Assembly (NCBI RefSeq): GCF_016086655.4
Contig: NC_052131.2
Coordinates: forward strand, 33,419,705 to 33,483,704
DNA length: 64,000 bases
Reading direction: 5' to 3'
From: Lepeophtheirus salmonis
Taxonomy: Eukaryota; Arthropoda; Copepoda; Siphonostomatoida; Caligidae
Under the pieces are notes generated by a model. The model had not been told where the DNA came from. It ran no database searches and was given only the letters and a program-made list of their open reading frames with translations. Both the position numbers and the translations under genes were made by a program. Shown here one piece after another: positions 46,864 to 58,187 of the stretch (its first letter is position 1; the number at the start of each line of letters is the position of its first letter).

Positions 46864-47055
46864 TCATTTCGTTTTCCTTGGAGCTTGTTCAAATCCTTCT
46901 CCAAGTATGAGACCTCTGGAAGGGATAGCATCTTTTTTCAATTTTCTTTTTATAAGTAGTCCCAGCAATTCGCCATTTAAATCCCTTTTATAAGCATTTT
47001 CCACAAAATAATTATCACAAATTCTAGGATATTTTCCTAAGGGGTCCTTTCGATG
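46864..47055 (-). pseudogene. THAP-domain C-terminal half
   Basis: The minus strand encodes HRKDPLGKYPRICDNYFVEN, then AYKRDLNGELLGLLI and KRKLKKDAIPSRGLI before a TGA. In THAP zinc fingers the second half runs R(I/V)CSDHF...C/Y...L..(D/N)A(V/I)P. Here the CSDHF box reads CDNYF, so the zinc-ligand His is a Tyr. The N-terminal CxxxC half is not visible upstream. Downstream frames (VDHFEEDSNEIYLEILDKSP) may be the coiled-coil side of the same broken gene. THAP domains occur in P-element transposases and in genes derived from them. Confidence 0.5.
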
Positions 47056-47299
47056 ACAAGCCCCCTTCCCATTTTATCCTCCTTGAGGGGTCCTTTGGAA
47101 AATGATGATAAATTATGTTGTAGGAGAATCAAAAAAGGCAACTGTAACACTGACAGTACCATTGTGCGATTACATTATACTTTTTCTGAATGGCGAATAG
47201 GTATTATTATCGTAATAATAATAATCAATTAGTAATAATATATATATTTTAAAATTTAAATAAGATATAATGTCATACTCCAAGGATACCAAACTTCTC

Positions 47300-47500
47300 T
47301 CTCTTGGCCCACAACGTATTCCCAGTTCTTAATTTTTGGTCTTTTATGAATTTGTATTGGGTGCCCTTTCTATTCTCTATGACGTCAAAATCTCCCTCTC
47401 TTGCTCAGCAGTCGGTACGATATATCAAATTGAAAATTCTAGTAAGCACAATTACAGGATGGTCTAACCTTGTATTTATATTAACCTTGATACCCCCTAA
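47300..47500. repeat. Dispersed family D, copy 2
   Basis: CAGTCGGTACGATATATCAA and ATTGAAAATTCTAG match 22708-22735, while GGTCTAACCTTGTATTTATA matches the opposite strand of 22560-22595. Confidence 0.45.
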
Positions 47501-48123
47501 GTACCCGTATTATAGATTTAATTTTATTAATACACACTAAGACAAACTCAATAATCCTCTTCCTAATTCCATTCTTAATTCTTATTTGATATATGTACGT
47601 CCTATCTTTCAATTTTTTGGACTTTAATTTTTTTTGGTGCATTTTCCAATCAACAAAAACAATAAAAAAAAGCATGCTCTCCAGAGCCCAGGAATCTAGT
47701 CCGATCAGAATGAAACATAGCTTATGGTACGTAACTTAGAACTCTGAACAACTTATACTTTATTTTTAAAGTCTGTATCTGTCTCCGTTTTTGAAATAAA
47801 TACCCTTTGCTTTTTATCAGCGGACAAACACCTACTATTTTATTATATTTTAGTAGCTATTGACATCTTGAAAATTTACTGGATTTATTGCCATGTAGAC
47901 GAGAGAACATTCATTTTACCATTCCCACAAAAAAAATTTCCTTCATATTTTTTTCCCCACAGTTCAAAAATTTAACAAGCAAAAGTGAATGAATGGACAA
48001 CGAAGAAAATCTTTTCAAGGAAAAAGGGTAACCGAGTCCAACGCTGTCAATATTTTGTAGCAGTTTACACAGTAACATACAAAAATGTTGTCCTTAGACG
48101 ATATACTGTGACTTATTAATGAT
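47501..48123. other. AT-rich intergenic stretch, no gene seen
   Basis: No motif or repeat end was recognised. Confidence 0.4.
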
Positions 48124-48275
48124 TACCCCATCAACTTTATCATTTTGGCTCGATGACAAGAAATCACCTTTTTCGAGATGTTTGTAAAAAGCTCCTTCAT
48201 CAAAGCTTTGACGTAATTATAGGGTGATGGCAATTGACTACAATCAAACATGATATGATCTGTTGTTTCAGGCAT
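48124..48275 (-). mobile_element. LINE C-terminal zinc-region fragment
   Basis: The minus strand encodes MPETTDHIMFDCSQLPSPYN followed by a helix-rich tail ending at TAA 48124-48126. The ETTDH(I/L)...C core is shared with 37014-37486. Only this last piece remains, as expected for a 5'-truncated LINE copy. Confidence 0.4.
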
Positions 48276-49669
48276 ATATTTGCTGAAAAATATATTTTTT
48301 AATTCAGTTTCTTTTTAGAAAAAAAATTGAATTACTTTTTTTAAATACAAAATTTGACACATTTTGATTGAATTTTCTACATTTAATAACATTAACTTTA
48401 CCTTTTGACATATATTATTCAAATGTATTACGAATTTTTACCAAAATAAGATTGGAATAAAAAGTTTAATTATATGTCCTTTTTTCACAAATTTTGTAAT
48501 TGTTAACAATAATCGATGTCCGTTCCACAAAATATTTATAGATTTGAAAAAAAAAAAGTATATCAGAGGGAGTGCTCCCCCCTTCTATCGCTCCACCATC
48601 TTGTAGTCATTAGCCTGAGCGTAGTTATATAGTGATACAATCCTGCATTAGTGAATACTTCCTCAAATGTTGGAACATAATTTATTGATTTTGTATTTAA
48701 TCTTTAGGTCATATAATATATGAGGCTTAGATAGTGTGATTTATCTGTGATGGGAGGGGCTATATATCATCTCCTTCTCAAACTTTAGAACTAAGAGGAG
48801 TACAATAATTTGTACATATTTGACTTTTACATATTTATGTGGTATATCCATATTACTATGAGTTCATCGATGCTAAAATTAATATTCTCAATTAAATTTT
48901 TGTAAATAAATATGGCCCAAGGAACTCACAATCAGAAGTTAATACAGAGAAACTCAAACTTCTGGCGATAATTTTTATGAGGGTCTACTAGGAAATAGTC
49001 AACAATATCATCATATTTTTCCCGATTGTAATGCCTATTTCATGACATTTTGTACAAATGAATTCAAGCTAAAAAAGTAATTTATCTTTGAGCGCAGAAT
49101 TCAAAACTGGTCTCAATTTATCTCCCTGTCATCTGAAATATCTGGCATTATAGTAATTCGGTACTATTATGGTTCAGAGTAATTTTTACCACTTAAAACA
49201 ATCCCAAAATTAAAAGTGGGATTATTAGAACTTATGTAAAAGTATTTTTTATTATTAAAAAGGGTTCAAATGATGAGGTTTAGCATAGCTTATATTTAAG
49301 AAAAATATTTGATGAATAATTTAAAAAAAGATATATTTAAAAAAATATGCATCTCAAAGTATTTTTGTATTGGAGATCCGTTTTGGATTCTGCACTTACA
49401 GAGATAAATTCATTTTTGGCTTGTATTCATTTGTACAAAATGAGTGTTCCCTTTGTAATGGACACTTGTGGGAGAAAATACAAGTATTTTTGTATCTTTC
49501 TAGAGTTATATATGTTGCAAAATATAATTGAGATTGTTATGATAAAAAATTTCACAGAAATGGATCATAAGTATTATACATAAAGTAAGCAAGAGTGTCG
49601 TGTGCTCATGAATGGCTTGACAGAGAGTAGGATTGAGGATTTGGTGTAGATAAATTTTTAATTCCTATT
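48276..49669. other. AT-rich intergenic stretch, no gene seen
   Basis: The 78-codon frame at 49347-49583 is unrecognised. A sequence at 49070-49140 (GAGCGCAGAATTCAAAACTG and GTCTCAATTTATC) resembles 10918-10955 (AGCGCAGAATCCAAAACTAA, CTCAGTTTTTATC), another weak dispersed repeat. Confidence 0.4.
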
Positions 49670-50025
49670 CAGGGGCGTCTGTAGGACTATATTTTTGAAG
49701 GGGGCTTGGTTTTTGAAATTTTTATGAAAAAAAATCCATTGTGGGTCACAAAAAAAATTCAAATATTAAATTTTTCGGAAAAATATTTCAAAAATCCATG
49801 AAAAATTAAATTTTTTAGAAATAAATTTTGAATATAAAAATTTTTTTATATATTATATTTTTGGAGAAAAATTTCAAAATCCAAAGCTAATGAAAAAAAA
49901 ACTTGTACAAAAATTTGTTAAATTAGATTAAATTTCAAATATTAATTTTTTTAACAAATAATTTCAAATATTAAATTATCTACTAAGAAGAAAAAATTCT
50001 TTAATTACGTGGGGGGGGGGTTATA
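49670..50025 (+). repeat. Family A repeat, left end intact
   Basis: CAGGGGCGTCTGTAGGACTA and GAAGGGGGCTTGGTTTTTG open it. The right head ends as a run of ten G at 50011-50020, and no right terminus is seen. Confidence 0.75.
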
Positions 50026-50779
50026 AACTGTTATATATAATTTTTTTAATATCATTGCATAGCTATACATTTGTAATCTTCCTAAGTTGTTTAACTCTCC
50101 TATGTTGGCACCCAGGAACGCATTATATATAAATATTTACATTCGTATTCCGTATATGTATATTATATACAAATATTTAATGACTTAAAAATCGATAATA
50201 CTCTCTTGATATTCAATAACGGTCTGTAGAGAAATACAATAAATTTAATCAGTTATGAATAACTATTTCCTTAAAAGGACATTATAAATACGATGAATAG
50301 CTCGTGATTCCTGAAACCTAAACCCTTGATTGATTATTTCCTGGACCGAACCTCAATACCCTTTTTAGATTTACTACAGCCGATCTAATACCTTGAGCCT
50401 TTTAAGCTTCAATACAAAAAAAACCAGCTAATTCCATAATTACCCTTAACCATCTGCTTGCAGTTGGAGTTGCTATGAGATGGCAATTTCCTATTCAATG
50501 ACATGCCTAACTGGGTATAATCTCTCATCAGAGAAACTTACTAAATTAAATCCCCCTATAATTTAACCTAAAACTGAGTTTACTCAAGACCTAACAAATG
50601 TAGGAAAATAGAATCATTGCTATTTTTTATACACCTCGATCTTTAAAAAGTTAAGGAATTAATGCTACTATCCCAAGGGTCTGCTTTGCTAAAATGTCGT
50701 TTGATAGATTATCAGTTTGAATTCCATTCTTTTAATTTATTCAAAAGCACTTTAACATTACAAGTGTCCTAATAAAGGG
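50026..50779. other. Intergenic stretch of less extreme AT content, no gene recognised
   Basis: The part from 50290 to 50720 has few long homopolymers and mixed composition. I looked for mitochondrial rRNA or coding signatures and found none that I trust. Confidence 0.35.
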
Positions 50780-51560
50780 TTTTTCAATAGGAACGCTTAC
50801 ATTTTACGTTGATAGTTTTAGAAAACAACGTCATATTTGTTATTGTTTCTTTCACAGCTGTGCTCAGAAATAATTGTAGTTTTATCATGGAGCAGTACAC
50901 ACTCGAGCAACGCTTACAAATTATTAAAATAGATTACAAAAGTGGTGAGTCTTTGATCAAAACTTTAAGAGCGTTAACGCCAATTTATGGTCAATGTAAT
51001 CGACCTGCAAAATCAAAAATTCAACATTTGGTGAAAAAATTTGAGTCCACATATACGCTACATAATGTTCCTGAGCCAGTGAGACAAAGAAATGCACGAA
51101 GTGTAAAAATATTGCTGCCGCAAGTGCATCAATTCAAGTTGACCCAAATTTGTCTCTTACGCGCCGTTCTCAATCGTTGGGCATCTCTGTGACATCGTTG
51201 TGGCGAATTTTGCGAAAAGATCTTGGCATACACCCGTATAAGATCAAGTTGACACAAAAAACTGAAGCCGCTTGACCACTTCAAACGTCGGGAATTCGTA
51301 AAATGGACTGAAGGAAAATTCGAAAATGATCCTGATTTTCAACGTAAAATCATCTTCAGCGATGAGGCACATTTTTGGCTCAATGGCTTTGTTAACAAGC
51401 AAAATATGCGCTATTAGGCTGGAAAAACCCCACATGTGATTCATGAGGCGCCATTACATCCCCAAAAATTACTGTTTGGTGTGGATTGCATGCTGGCGGT
51501 GTCATTGGGCCGTATTTTTCGTCGACGATGACAATTGGCATTGTAAAGAGAAACACAAAA
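50780..51560 (+). mobile_element. IS630/Tc1-mariner relic with DUF4817-type HTH, 3' part missing
   Basis: From ATG at 50888 the plus strand encodes MEQYTLEQRLQIIKIDYKSG and an HTH (RPAKSKIQHLVKKFESTYTL). After frameshifts come SLGISVTSLWRILRKDLG, FQRKIIFSDEAHFWLNGFV and NKQNMRY*, then LHAGGVIGPYF. The first catalytic Asp (SDEAHF) is kept, the Trp codon after RY is a TAG, and the sequence leaves the family soon after GPYF, so the rest of the catalytic domain is gone. It belongs to a different Tc1/mariner lineage from the other copies here. Confidence 0.75.
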
Positions 51561-52639
51561 CTATCAATATTTTTTTCGTGCTTGAAAAAACAAAAAAGTA
51601 ATGAAGAACAATGTTCTCAAAAAATAACAAAGGATAACCGGTGCATTTTTGTAAATGTTGCAAAAATTATTTAATGAAACGTTTTTTCAAAAAAATAATT
51701 TTTGATTTTTTTTTCAAAAATGTGTTTGCTCATATTTCCTTGACTTATTGAGCGATTATTAAAATTCAAAATCAAGTAATATTTTGAGTACGTATTAAAT
51801 AACTGTTATTTTTTCAAAATGCACATAAATTTAATTGTCCGTATAGGCCCAATGTTATTAAAAAAGGTGTGGGAACAAAATGCAAATATATTCATTTTCC
51901 TTTTATTTGTTGATCGATTAAAATAACTCAAAGTTGAGTAGAAAAGTACAGTTTTATGGATATGTGGGCAAAATAGGTCATGAAAATCAACTAGTCCAAA
52001 GTAATTGAGCTTTAATACTGATTGGTTGGTGATGTCATTATCCCCATCCTTTAAAATTTCAGCAATATCGAGCCAATAATATCAAAAGTCCTACTTGTCC
52101 TCTACTCCGCACGTTCAAATAAGACCTAGATTTCTACAGGCCTGCATAAGTTGGGTGGAAAATAACTTTCAACTTTTGTGGAAGTTTGGTCAAAAGGGAA
52201 AATTTATTTTGTGTACGGACGGAAGACGGGGAAAATAGATCCAAAATGTATTTTATAAATACTTCAAAACTTTATGTTTTCTTTTTTCAACAAATGTCAA
52301 CAGAGCCAATATGGCGTATACAAATTATTACAATAATTTAAGGAATAACTTTAAATTATGTGGCGTCCACTAGATTTTTAGTGTGGTCTGAATATTCTGA
52401 TTTTTGGAAATTATCATCCTTTTCTGTGTCTAAGAAAATAATGTGTGTGGTTTTTTAAATCGGTAAAATCAAAGATTATTGATTTTTTTCTTACGAATTG
52501 ATGATTTTTATTTATTCAAGGTAACTAACTAACTGTTTTTACTGCGGGGAAAAAAATGGTTTTCTCCATATAACACCTCGGATATTACATTTATTATTTT
52601 TCAAAAAGCATGTAGCTTGAACACTTTTTTAATTAAACA
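51561..52639. other. AT-rich intergenic stretch, no gene seen
   Basis: Nothing recognised. Confidence 0.4.
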
Positions 52640-52705
52640 ATATACCGAATGACCACTTTGTCGAATGAACAAATTGCCAAATGAAAATTTTGCCAAAAAT
52701 TAATG
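52640..52705 (-). repeat. Left inverted minisatellite arm
   Basis: ATACCGAATGACCACTTTGT, CGAATGAACAAATTGCCAAA and TGAAAATTTTGCC are about 15-16-bp units of the type (A)TTTGCCGAATGACCA in reverse sense. The partner arm lies at 54757-54870. Confidence 0.65.
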
Positions 52706-52859
52706 AATTCATTTGATGGTTATTCATACTGCTACCAATTGGTACATTTAAACTTGAACACTTTGAATTTTAAAATTCAACAAGATTTTAATTATAAATT
52801 AACAATAGAATTTCAAAAAATTAATACTAAAAATAGTTCTGTGCCTGAGCTCTCTTAAT

Positions 52860-53180
52860 CATTAATGTAGTAGTCCTTAGCTACAATTATGGCGTCCCAG
52901 TGCTGGATGACAGTGGCTTTGAAGGCCTCGGTGTTTGGATGACGGACACTGCAGGCATTCTCATCGAAATGTACTCAAAAGTTGTAGGCCTGTAGAGGAG
53001 TCAAAAGTGTCAAAAAATAGTTCAAAAGAGTCTTGTATCAGAGAATATGAGTTTCTTACATTACTGCTGTCAAGAGTGGCTGCTCCACTCTCACTCTTTT
53101 TGACAGATCCCTTCTTCCTCTCCTACGTTACAGACATGCTGGCGACATAGATGGTGGTCCTGGAGACACCCAACTTCTTA
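52860..53180 (-). mobile_element. Tc1/mariner relic, catalytic core deleted
   Basis: The minus strand encodes KLGVSRTTIYVA (HTH) and RKKGSVKKS, then after an unrelated patch the tail CSVRHPNTEAFKATVIQHWD and YYIND. The catalytic domain is lost. It lies between the inverted minisatellite arms and next to the larger copy at 53305. Confidence 0.6.
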
Positions 53181-53304
53181 GTTTGATCAAGATGTATTTG
53201 TTATTGGACGAGAAATCTACGCTACAAAGAGAACACAAGTCCTTGTGAAAAATAATACAAAAAACTTTCCAAACATTGAATTCTGATACAAAATCCAATG
53301 TGTA

Positions 53305-54513
53305 CCGGGCCGTGCAGAATTATTTACCGATTTTTGTTCAGAACATATTGCAGACAATAATGACATTTCGAATGATTTGAGAAACAATTATTCATACATT
53401 TTTAGAATAATAAAATAGTTTGTGATCAAATTTAATCAATGTAGCCACCATTTGACTCAATGAAACTGGTCAGGCGACGGCTGAAGCTGCCACAGACTTG
53501 CTGGATTTAATCGGCGCCCATGGAGGCCCAGGCCTTGTTAAAAGCAGCCTTTAAGGCATTTATGTTCTTGTGTCGTTTTTTGCAGGCCTTGGTTTCCACG
53601 TGCGCCTAGATAGATAAGTCTAGTGGGTTCAGATCTGGGCTCTGATGGGGCCAGTAGTCCTTGGCCAAAAGTTCATGTTGTCCTTAAGCCACTCCTGAGC
53701 TTTCTTGGAAGCGTGGGCGGTTGCTCCATCTTGTTGAAAAAGCCAAGGAGAGTTGCCGACTATGGATTTGATCCACGGAAGGACCTTGGCTTCAAGGCCT
53801 TCCCGTTGGAGGCCACGAGACCCAACATCATCATCGAAGCAGGGTGCTTTGTTGTTGCCACATAGCGGTGCTTATCTTGCACATCTTCAAAGCTCACAAC
53901 ACAGTATTTTGCCTGTTGAAAACAGGATCGACCGTAAAAGTTTTCTCATCTGAAAAAATGATGATGCGTCCAGATGAGCTCTTGATATCATTCAAGATTT
54001 TCTGGCACACTCAAGTCTGACTTCTCGCTGACGTTCAGTTAGCAGAGGGCGTTCAGTACGCCTCAGGGACTTTCCTCCAGCCCTTCTCAATGTCCTTGAA
54101 ACAGTTGATCTCGATGTTCCCATCTTTCTGGCCATGTCGGCAATGGACCTGTTGGGAGTCCTCTTGAACACTGCCTTTACTTGCCTTGTTGAGACAGTGG
54201 GCTTCCTGCCAGCCCCAGGGGAATGCTTGAGATCACCCCCAGTCTCCAAGGGATTGGAAACGTTGTAAATTGTCTTCAACGATGCCCCAACCTGTTCCTT
54301 AATGTTGTTATGAGGCACTCCTGCTCAGAGGAGGGCTGCAATTTCGATCCTCTTTGTTTCCTGATTGGACATGGTCTCACTTGTGGAAGTTGTTACGCTC
54401 TCACAGGAAGGATTTTTGTTTATTTTAACAGTAAAAATACGAAACAATCAGATTGGAGGCCACAAAACCTCTTAAAAAGTCACATCATCGGTAAATAATT
54501 TTGCACGGGCCGG
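53305..54513 (-). mobile_element. Near-complete Tc1/mariner element with terminal inverted repeats
   Basis: Left CCGGGCCGTGCAGAATTAT and right (other strand) CCGGCCCGTGCAAAATTAT extend to ACCGAT, matching at 27 of 29 positions including the flanking TA (53303-53304, 54514-54515). The element is 1209 bp, the normal size. Its transposase reads on the minus strand from ATG 54372. Disrupting changes are listed in the pseudogene entry. It is the youngest-looking transposon in the window. Confidence 0.88.
53450..54372 (-). pseudogene. Transposase of the 53305-54513 element, inactivated
   Basis: MSNQETKRIEIAALL is followed by TGA (54325-54327), then a long open frame through an HTH (MARKMGTSRSTVSRTL) and GKSLRRTERPLLTE. 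A one-base loss near 53995 shifts frame; the next segments have RIIIFSDEKTFTVDPVF, VATTKHPASMMML, FQQDGATAHAS and SPDLNPLDLS, so the three acidic catalytic boxes remain, the third as Asp. About 36 residues separate the last two by hand count if the local frameshift is allowed for. Two more lesions (a short deletion after VASNG and a Trp-to-TAG change after DLSI) follow. The C-terminus SFSRRLTSFIESNGGYID ends near 53450. Confidence 0.8.
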
Positions 54514-54756
54514 TATTTTGTGATTTATTATGTGATTGTCTGGTTTTTGTTACAACGGTTCGTATAGCGGTTGGAGACAACTCTTGAAGGATCTTCATAA
54601 TAAAATGAATTAATTAATAAACACTTAGTCATTCCATTCGTGGCAAATAATAACACATTTTATCTTTTAAAGTTGGAGTAACATGAATGGGAATCATAAT
54701 TGCTTAGTATTGCAGCATGAATCATCATTAAATGTTGTTTGTTTTTTTCAAATAGG

Positions 54757-54870
54757 TATTCGTTTGGCAAGTGGTCATTCAGACAATGGTCATTCGGCAA
54801 TGTGTCTGTTCAGCAAAATGTATGTTCGGTAAATTGTCCCTTCAGCAAAATGGCTTTTGTCAATGTGGCT
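54757..54870 (+). repeat. Right inverted minisatellite arm
   Basis: Seven or eight units of about 15-16 bp follow one another: TTGGCAAGTGGTCATTCAGA, CAATGGTCATTCGGCAATGT, CTGTTCAGCAAAATGTATGT and similar. The reverse complement of this pattern forms the arm at 52640-52705. Arrays like this occur inside the ends of some DNA transposons. Confidence 0.7.
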
Positions 54871-55117
54871 TTCAAAAAATGTATTTTATAAAGTATCTGC
54901 TCTGCGTACGATTATTGTCTTAATAGTGACTACATTAAAAAAAGTACTTTTACTTTTCATATAATTCCTGCCGGAGTACCCGGTATTGCTTGGAGCTATT
55001 AGGCATCAATCAACTTATAAAAAGTGTTTTTTTAATGTAGTTATGTATTTCCATTTCTTTTTCTTTTATTATATGACACACTTTGCTTAAGCTACACACG
55101 CTCGTTGCTACATAAGT

Positions 55118-55419
55118 TGTTTTGAAAAAATTTCAAATATTTAATTTTCCGGAAAAATTTCAACAATTAAATTTCAAGTGTTAAATTTTTTTGAAAAAAA
55201 TTCTAAAATACCCAGCTGTTCACCAAAAAAAAACAAATATTAAATTTTGTTGAGAAAAATTTCAAAAATCCATACGATCTATTCATAGAAAATTAAATTT
55301 TTTGGAACAAAATTGGGAAAATTAAAGTTAAAATTTAAAATTCAAATATTACATTTTCTAATAGAAAGCAAAAATTACTAAATTTGGGGGAGGGGCTGGA
55401 GCCCCTGCAGACGCCGCTG
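55118..55419 (+). repeat. Family A repeat, right end intact
   Basis: The left head is missing. Units with CCCAGCTGTTCACC lead to AAAATTACTAAATTTGGGGG, AGGGGCTGGAGCC and CCTGCAGACGCCGCTG. Confidence 0.75.
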
Positions 55420-56060
55420 TTGTTGGACTCTGAGTAGATTGACATGGGATTATTTCCCATATTGCCTATATTATTACAGAGTGTGATTTGTGTATAGTTC
55501 GTTAACGTCTTAGGTGCTTGCACCTAAATTTAATGAAACTTTATGACATCTAAACTGCTCTCCTTCCATAAATCCTCCAAAATATAAGGGTGATCACGTT
55601 AATTTTTGGTGGGTTTTTTTTTCTGATTTTCGTTCAACATTGTTTTTATGTTGTTGAACCACAAATATCTTCTAGACTTTTGCCCGGAGTGATGTTATTA
55701 GAGAGAATTTATTGAGTTATTAGAGAGAACTTTCTTCCTCCTTTTAATTCATAAAAAGAAAAGATGAGATCCAAAATCCATTTTTATTTGTATAGTGGTG
55801 GATGGAATTTCAAACAAAGCACTAGACAATGAACATACCTAAAATGTATAAGTCTACATTTAATTTTTAATCACCTATTTACTTATTTGATATGCTGCCC
55901 TCTCTTTAATTTAGATTTAAACGTGTAAATTAATGGATATTTGATTACAAAACTCCTACATATTGAGATATTTTCATGAATAATTATAACTGTGATCATG
56001 ATTGGAGGACCTAAAAATAGATTTAACGAAAAATGCTTTTACGTATATTAAAATATACAT
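55420..56060. other. AT-rich intergenic stretch, no gene seen
   Basis: Nothing recognised. Confidence 0.4.
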
Positions 56061-56160
56061 AGGTATAGTGTTATGTTGGTCCTTATTTAGGATTGCAGAC
56101 CGTAGTAACTCTTGGTCCCGTCCGGATAAGTCTAGCATATCAATCCTTATAAATTATAAA
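56061..56160. repeat. Family C copy
   Basis: AGTGTTATGTTGGTCCTTAT, TTAGGATTGCAGACCG and CTTGGTCCCGTCC match the copy at 29578 in order. Confidence 0.5.
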
Positions 56161-56234
56161 TTTTGGTCATTGATAACGTCACGTGTCTGTTTATGTATAT
56201 AATTTTCTTCTTCTTTTCTGTTGCTTACTCCTTT

Positions 56235-56582
56235 AATTTTTTTTTTAAATTTCAAATATTACATTTTTTGTAAAAAAATTTCAAAAATTATATTTCAAGA
56301 ATGAAATTTTTTTGAATAAATATTTCAAAAGTACAATGCTATTCACAAAAAATTAAAAAAATTTTTTTTTCAAAAATCTACAGATATTCACAAAAAATTT
56401 AAAAATTAAATTCCAAATATTAAAATTTCGGAAAAAAATTTCAAAAATCCAGAGCTATTCACAAAAAAAACATTTTTTTTTTTTTTAATTTCAAATATTC
56501 AATTTTCTAGTAAAAAGCGCAAAAATTCCTTAGCCTGGGGAGGGCTACAGTCCCTCCAGTCCACCTCCTGTGGACACCCCTG
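56235..56582 (+). repeat. Family A repeat, right end intact
   Basis: AT-rich units with TACAGATATTCACA and CCAGAGCTATTCACA lead to AAATTCCTTAGCCTGGGG, GAGGGCTACAGTCC and CCTGTGGACACCCCTG. Confidence 0.7.
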
Positions 56583-58187
56583 TATATTCAAAGATGTAGA
56601 TATTGATGGTCATTTTAAAGATTTTATGGTTGAATGTCCTGCTTTTTGAGCAATGTACATACAAAGGGGATTTGCTGTTACATACCTCAATATGTATATG
56701 GTACAGTCATGGTTTAAGAAATGATGGATGATAGGAGATAGTTGTATGTATGTGTATCGTATCAACGACCTACATACTTACATATTGTTTTATTGAACAG
56801 TAATAACCCGTTATTCCTATAAATAAATGGGTATGTACATACATTAGACTGTTTTGGAATTGTAGTGACAATAACATTTTAACTGATGGACAATAATATT
56901 CCCTCATTCTTCTAATTGACTATACAATAAGTAGAGTTGATAATATTGTAGAGAAAAAAGGCGTGCGAAGAGACAGGGGGGAGAAAGACATATGGTATCA
57001 TTGTTTAAAATACTGATGTGATTATCAGATCAGTATTTATCAGTTGCCTGCTTTATTATGATTTTTGAGGGTGTAACGAAAGTATTTATTAGCAAAATGT
57101 TTAATAAAGATATACTACGTATAATTGACTTGACGATTTTTATCCGTTACAGTAGATTTGGAAACGTCACACTCCATGAAATAGTAATTTATTGTGAACC
57201 ATATTCTCAGAAAAATAACTAATAAAACGACAAAATAAGAGTATTTCGAAATATATTTGAAGTTCCAAATTTAAAATAGAAGGCTTAAATTAAATACAAT
57301 CTGCATTCTAAAAAATAAACCATCATACATTTAAGTTAAATATACAAAATTAAACAATTACAATCATATAACTAATAATAACAATAAATTATAAATACAG
57401 AATATAGAAATAATAGATTGATCCAAATATTATCTTCTTGTTCTAACATCGGAATTCAGTTCAATATGTAATAACTTGAGGTTGCAAAATACAAGCCAGA
57501 CGTGGAGTTTAATCAAAAAGACCATCACCTTTTTTCCTTATGTGCAAGTTGCATATACAATTGTGCACAGGATAGATATATTTCTACCGATGAGATTTTA
57601 ATAATTATTAATAATAAAGTAAATCATAAAATAATGTTAGATTTCAATCCATATCTTCTTCCAATCTTAGTAAGAACAGCTTTTAGAATCCCACTTTCAT
57701 TTATTTCATATTTATCTAAAAAAGAAAAGTTAATCCATGCAGTCAAATTTAACTGATAAGACAATTCAGGCAACCATTCTTGACTTATTGTAGTTTTTTA
57801 ACATGACATCGTAAAGATTTAGAGCAAAAGCTAATTATGCAGTAATGTCCGGCGATATTACTCCTTATTAAGAGCATCAAAAAAGATTTTTTTCTCCGCT
57901 ATTTATGCTTATATAACAACATATATACACAATTGGTAATTATAATGCTACACCCAATGCAACTACCCCCGTTGTTGTGACCATTTAAGCAGTTGTTTTT
58001 GCCTTTTATGAGTTTTCTGAACACCATTTCTTGGAGCCTATCAACCATAGCTAAGCCTTAAGTGATAAAAAAGTAAAAGTTGTGTATCATAATTCTTGAT
58101 ATGTTTAGCTAAAATAGAATTATTTTTTAGGGCTAGATTTAAAAAAAGATTGAATACTTACTGTTAGATAGTACAAAATTCAGAGTT
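56583..58187. other. Intergenic stretch with one short repeat
   Basis: 56955-57060 matches 44781-44885. The 84-codon frame at 57502-57756 is unrecognised. No gene is supported. Confidence 0.4.

Noticed and set aside
50290..50720. Possible mitochondrial DNA insertion
   Set aside because: The less AT-skewed composition prompted a look on both strands, but I found no conserved rRNA, tRNA or coding block.
57502..57756. 84-codon plus-strand frame
   Set aside because: Balanced composition but no recognisable motif and no supporting context.
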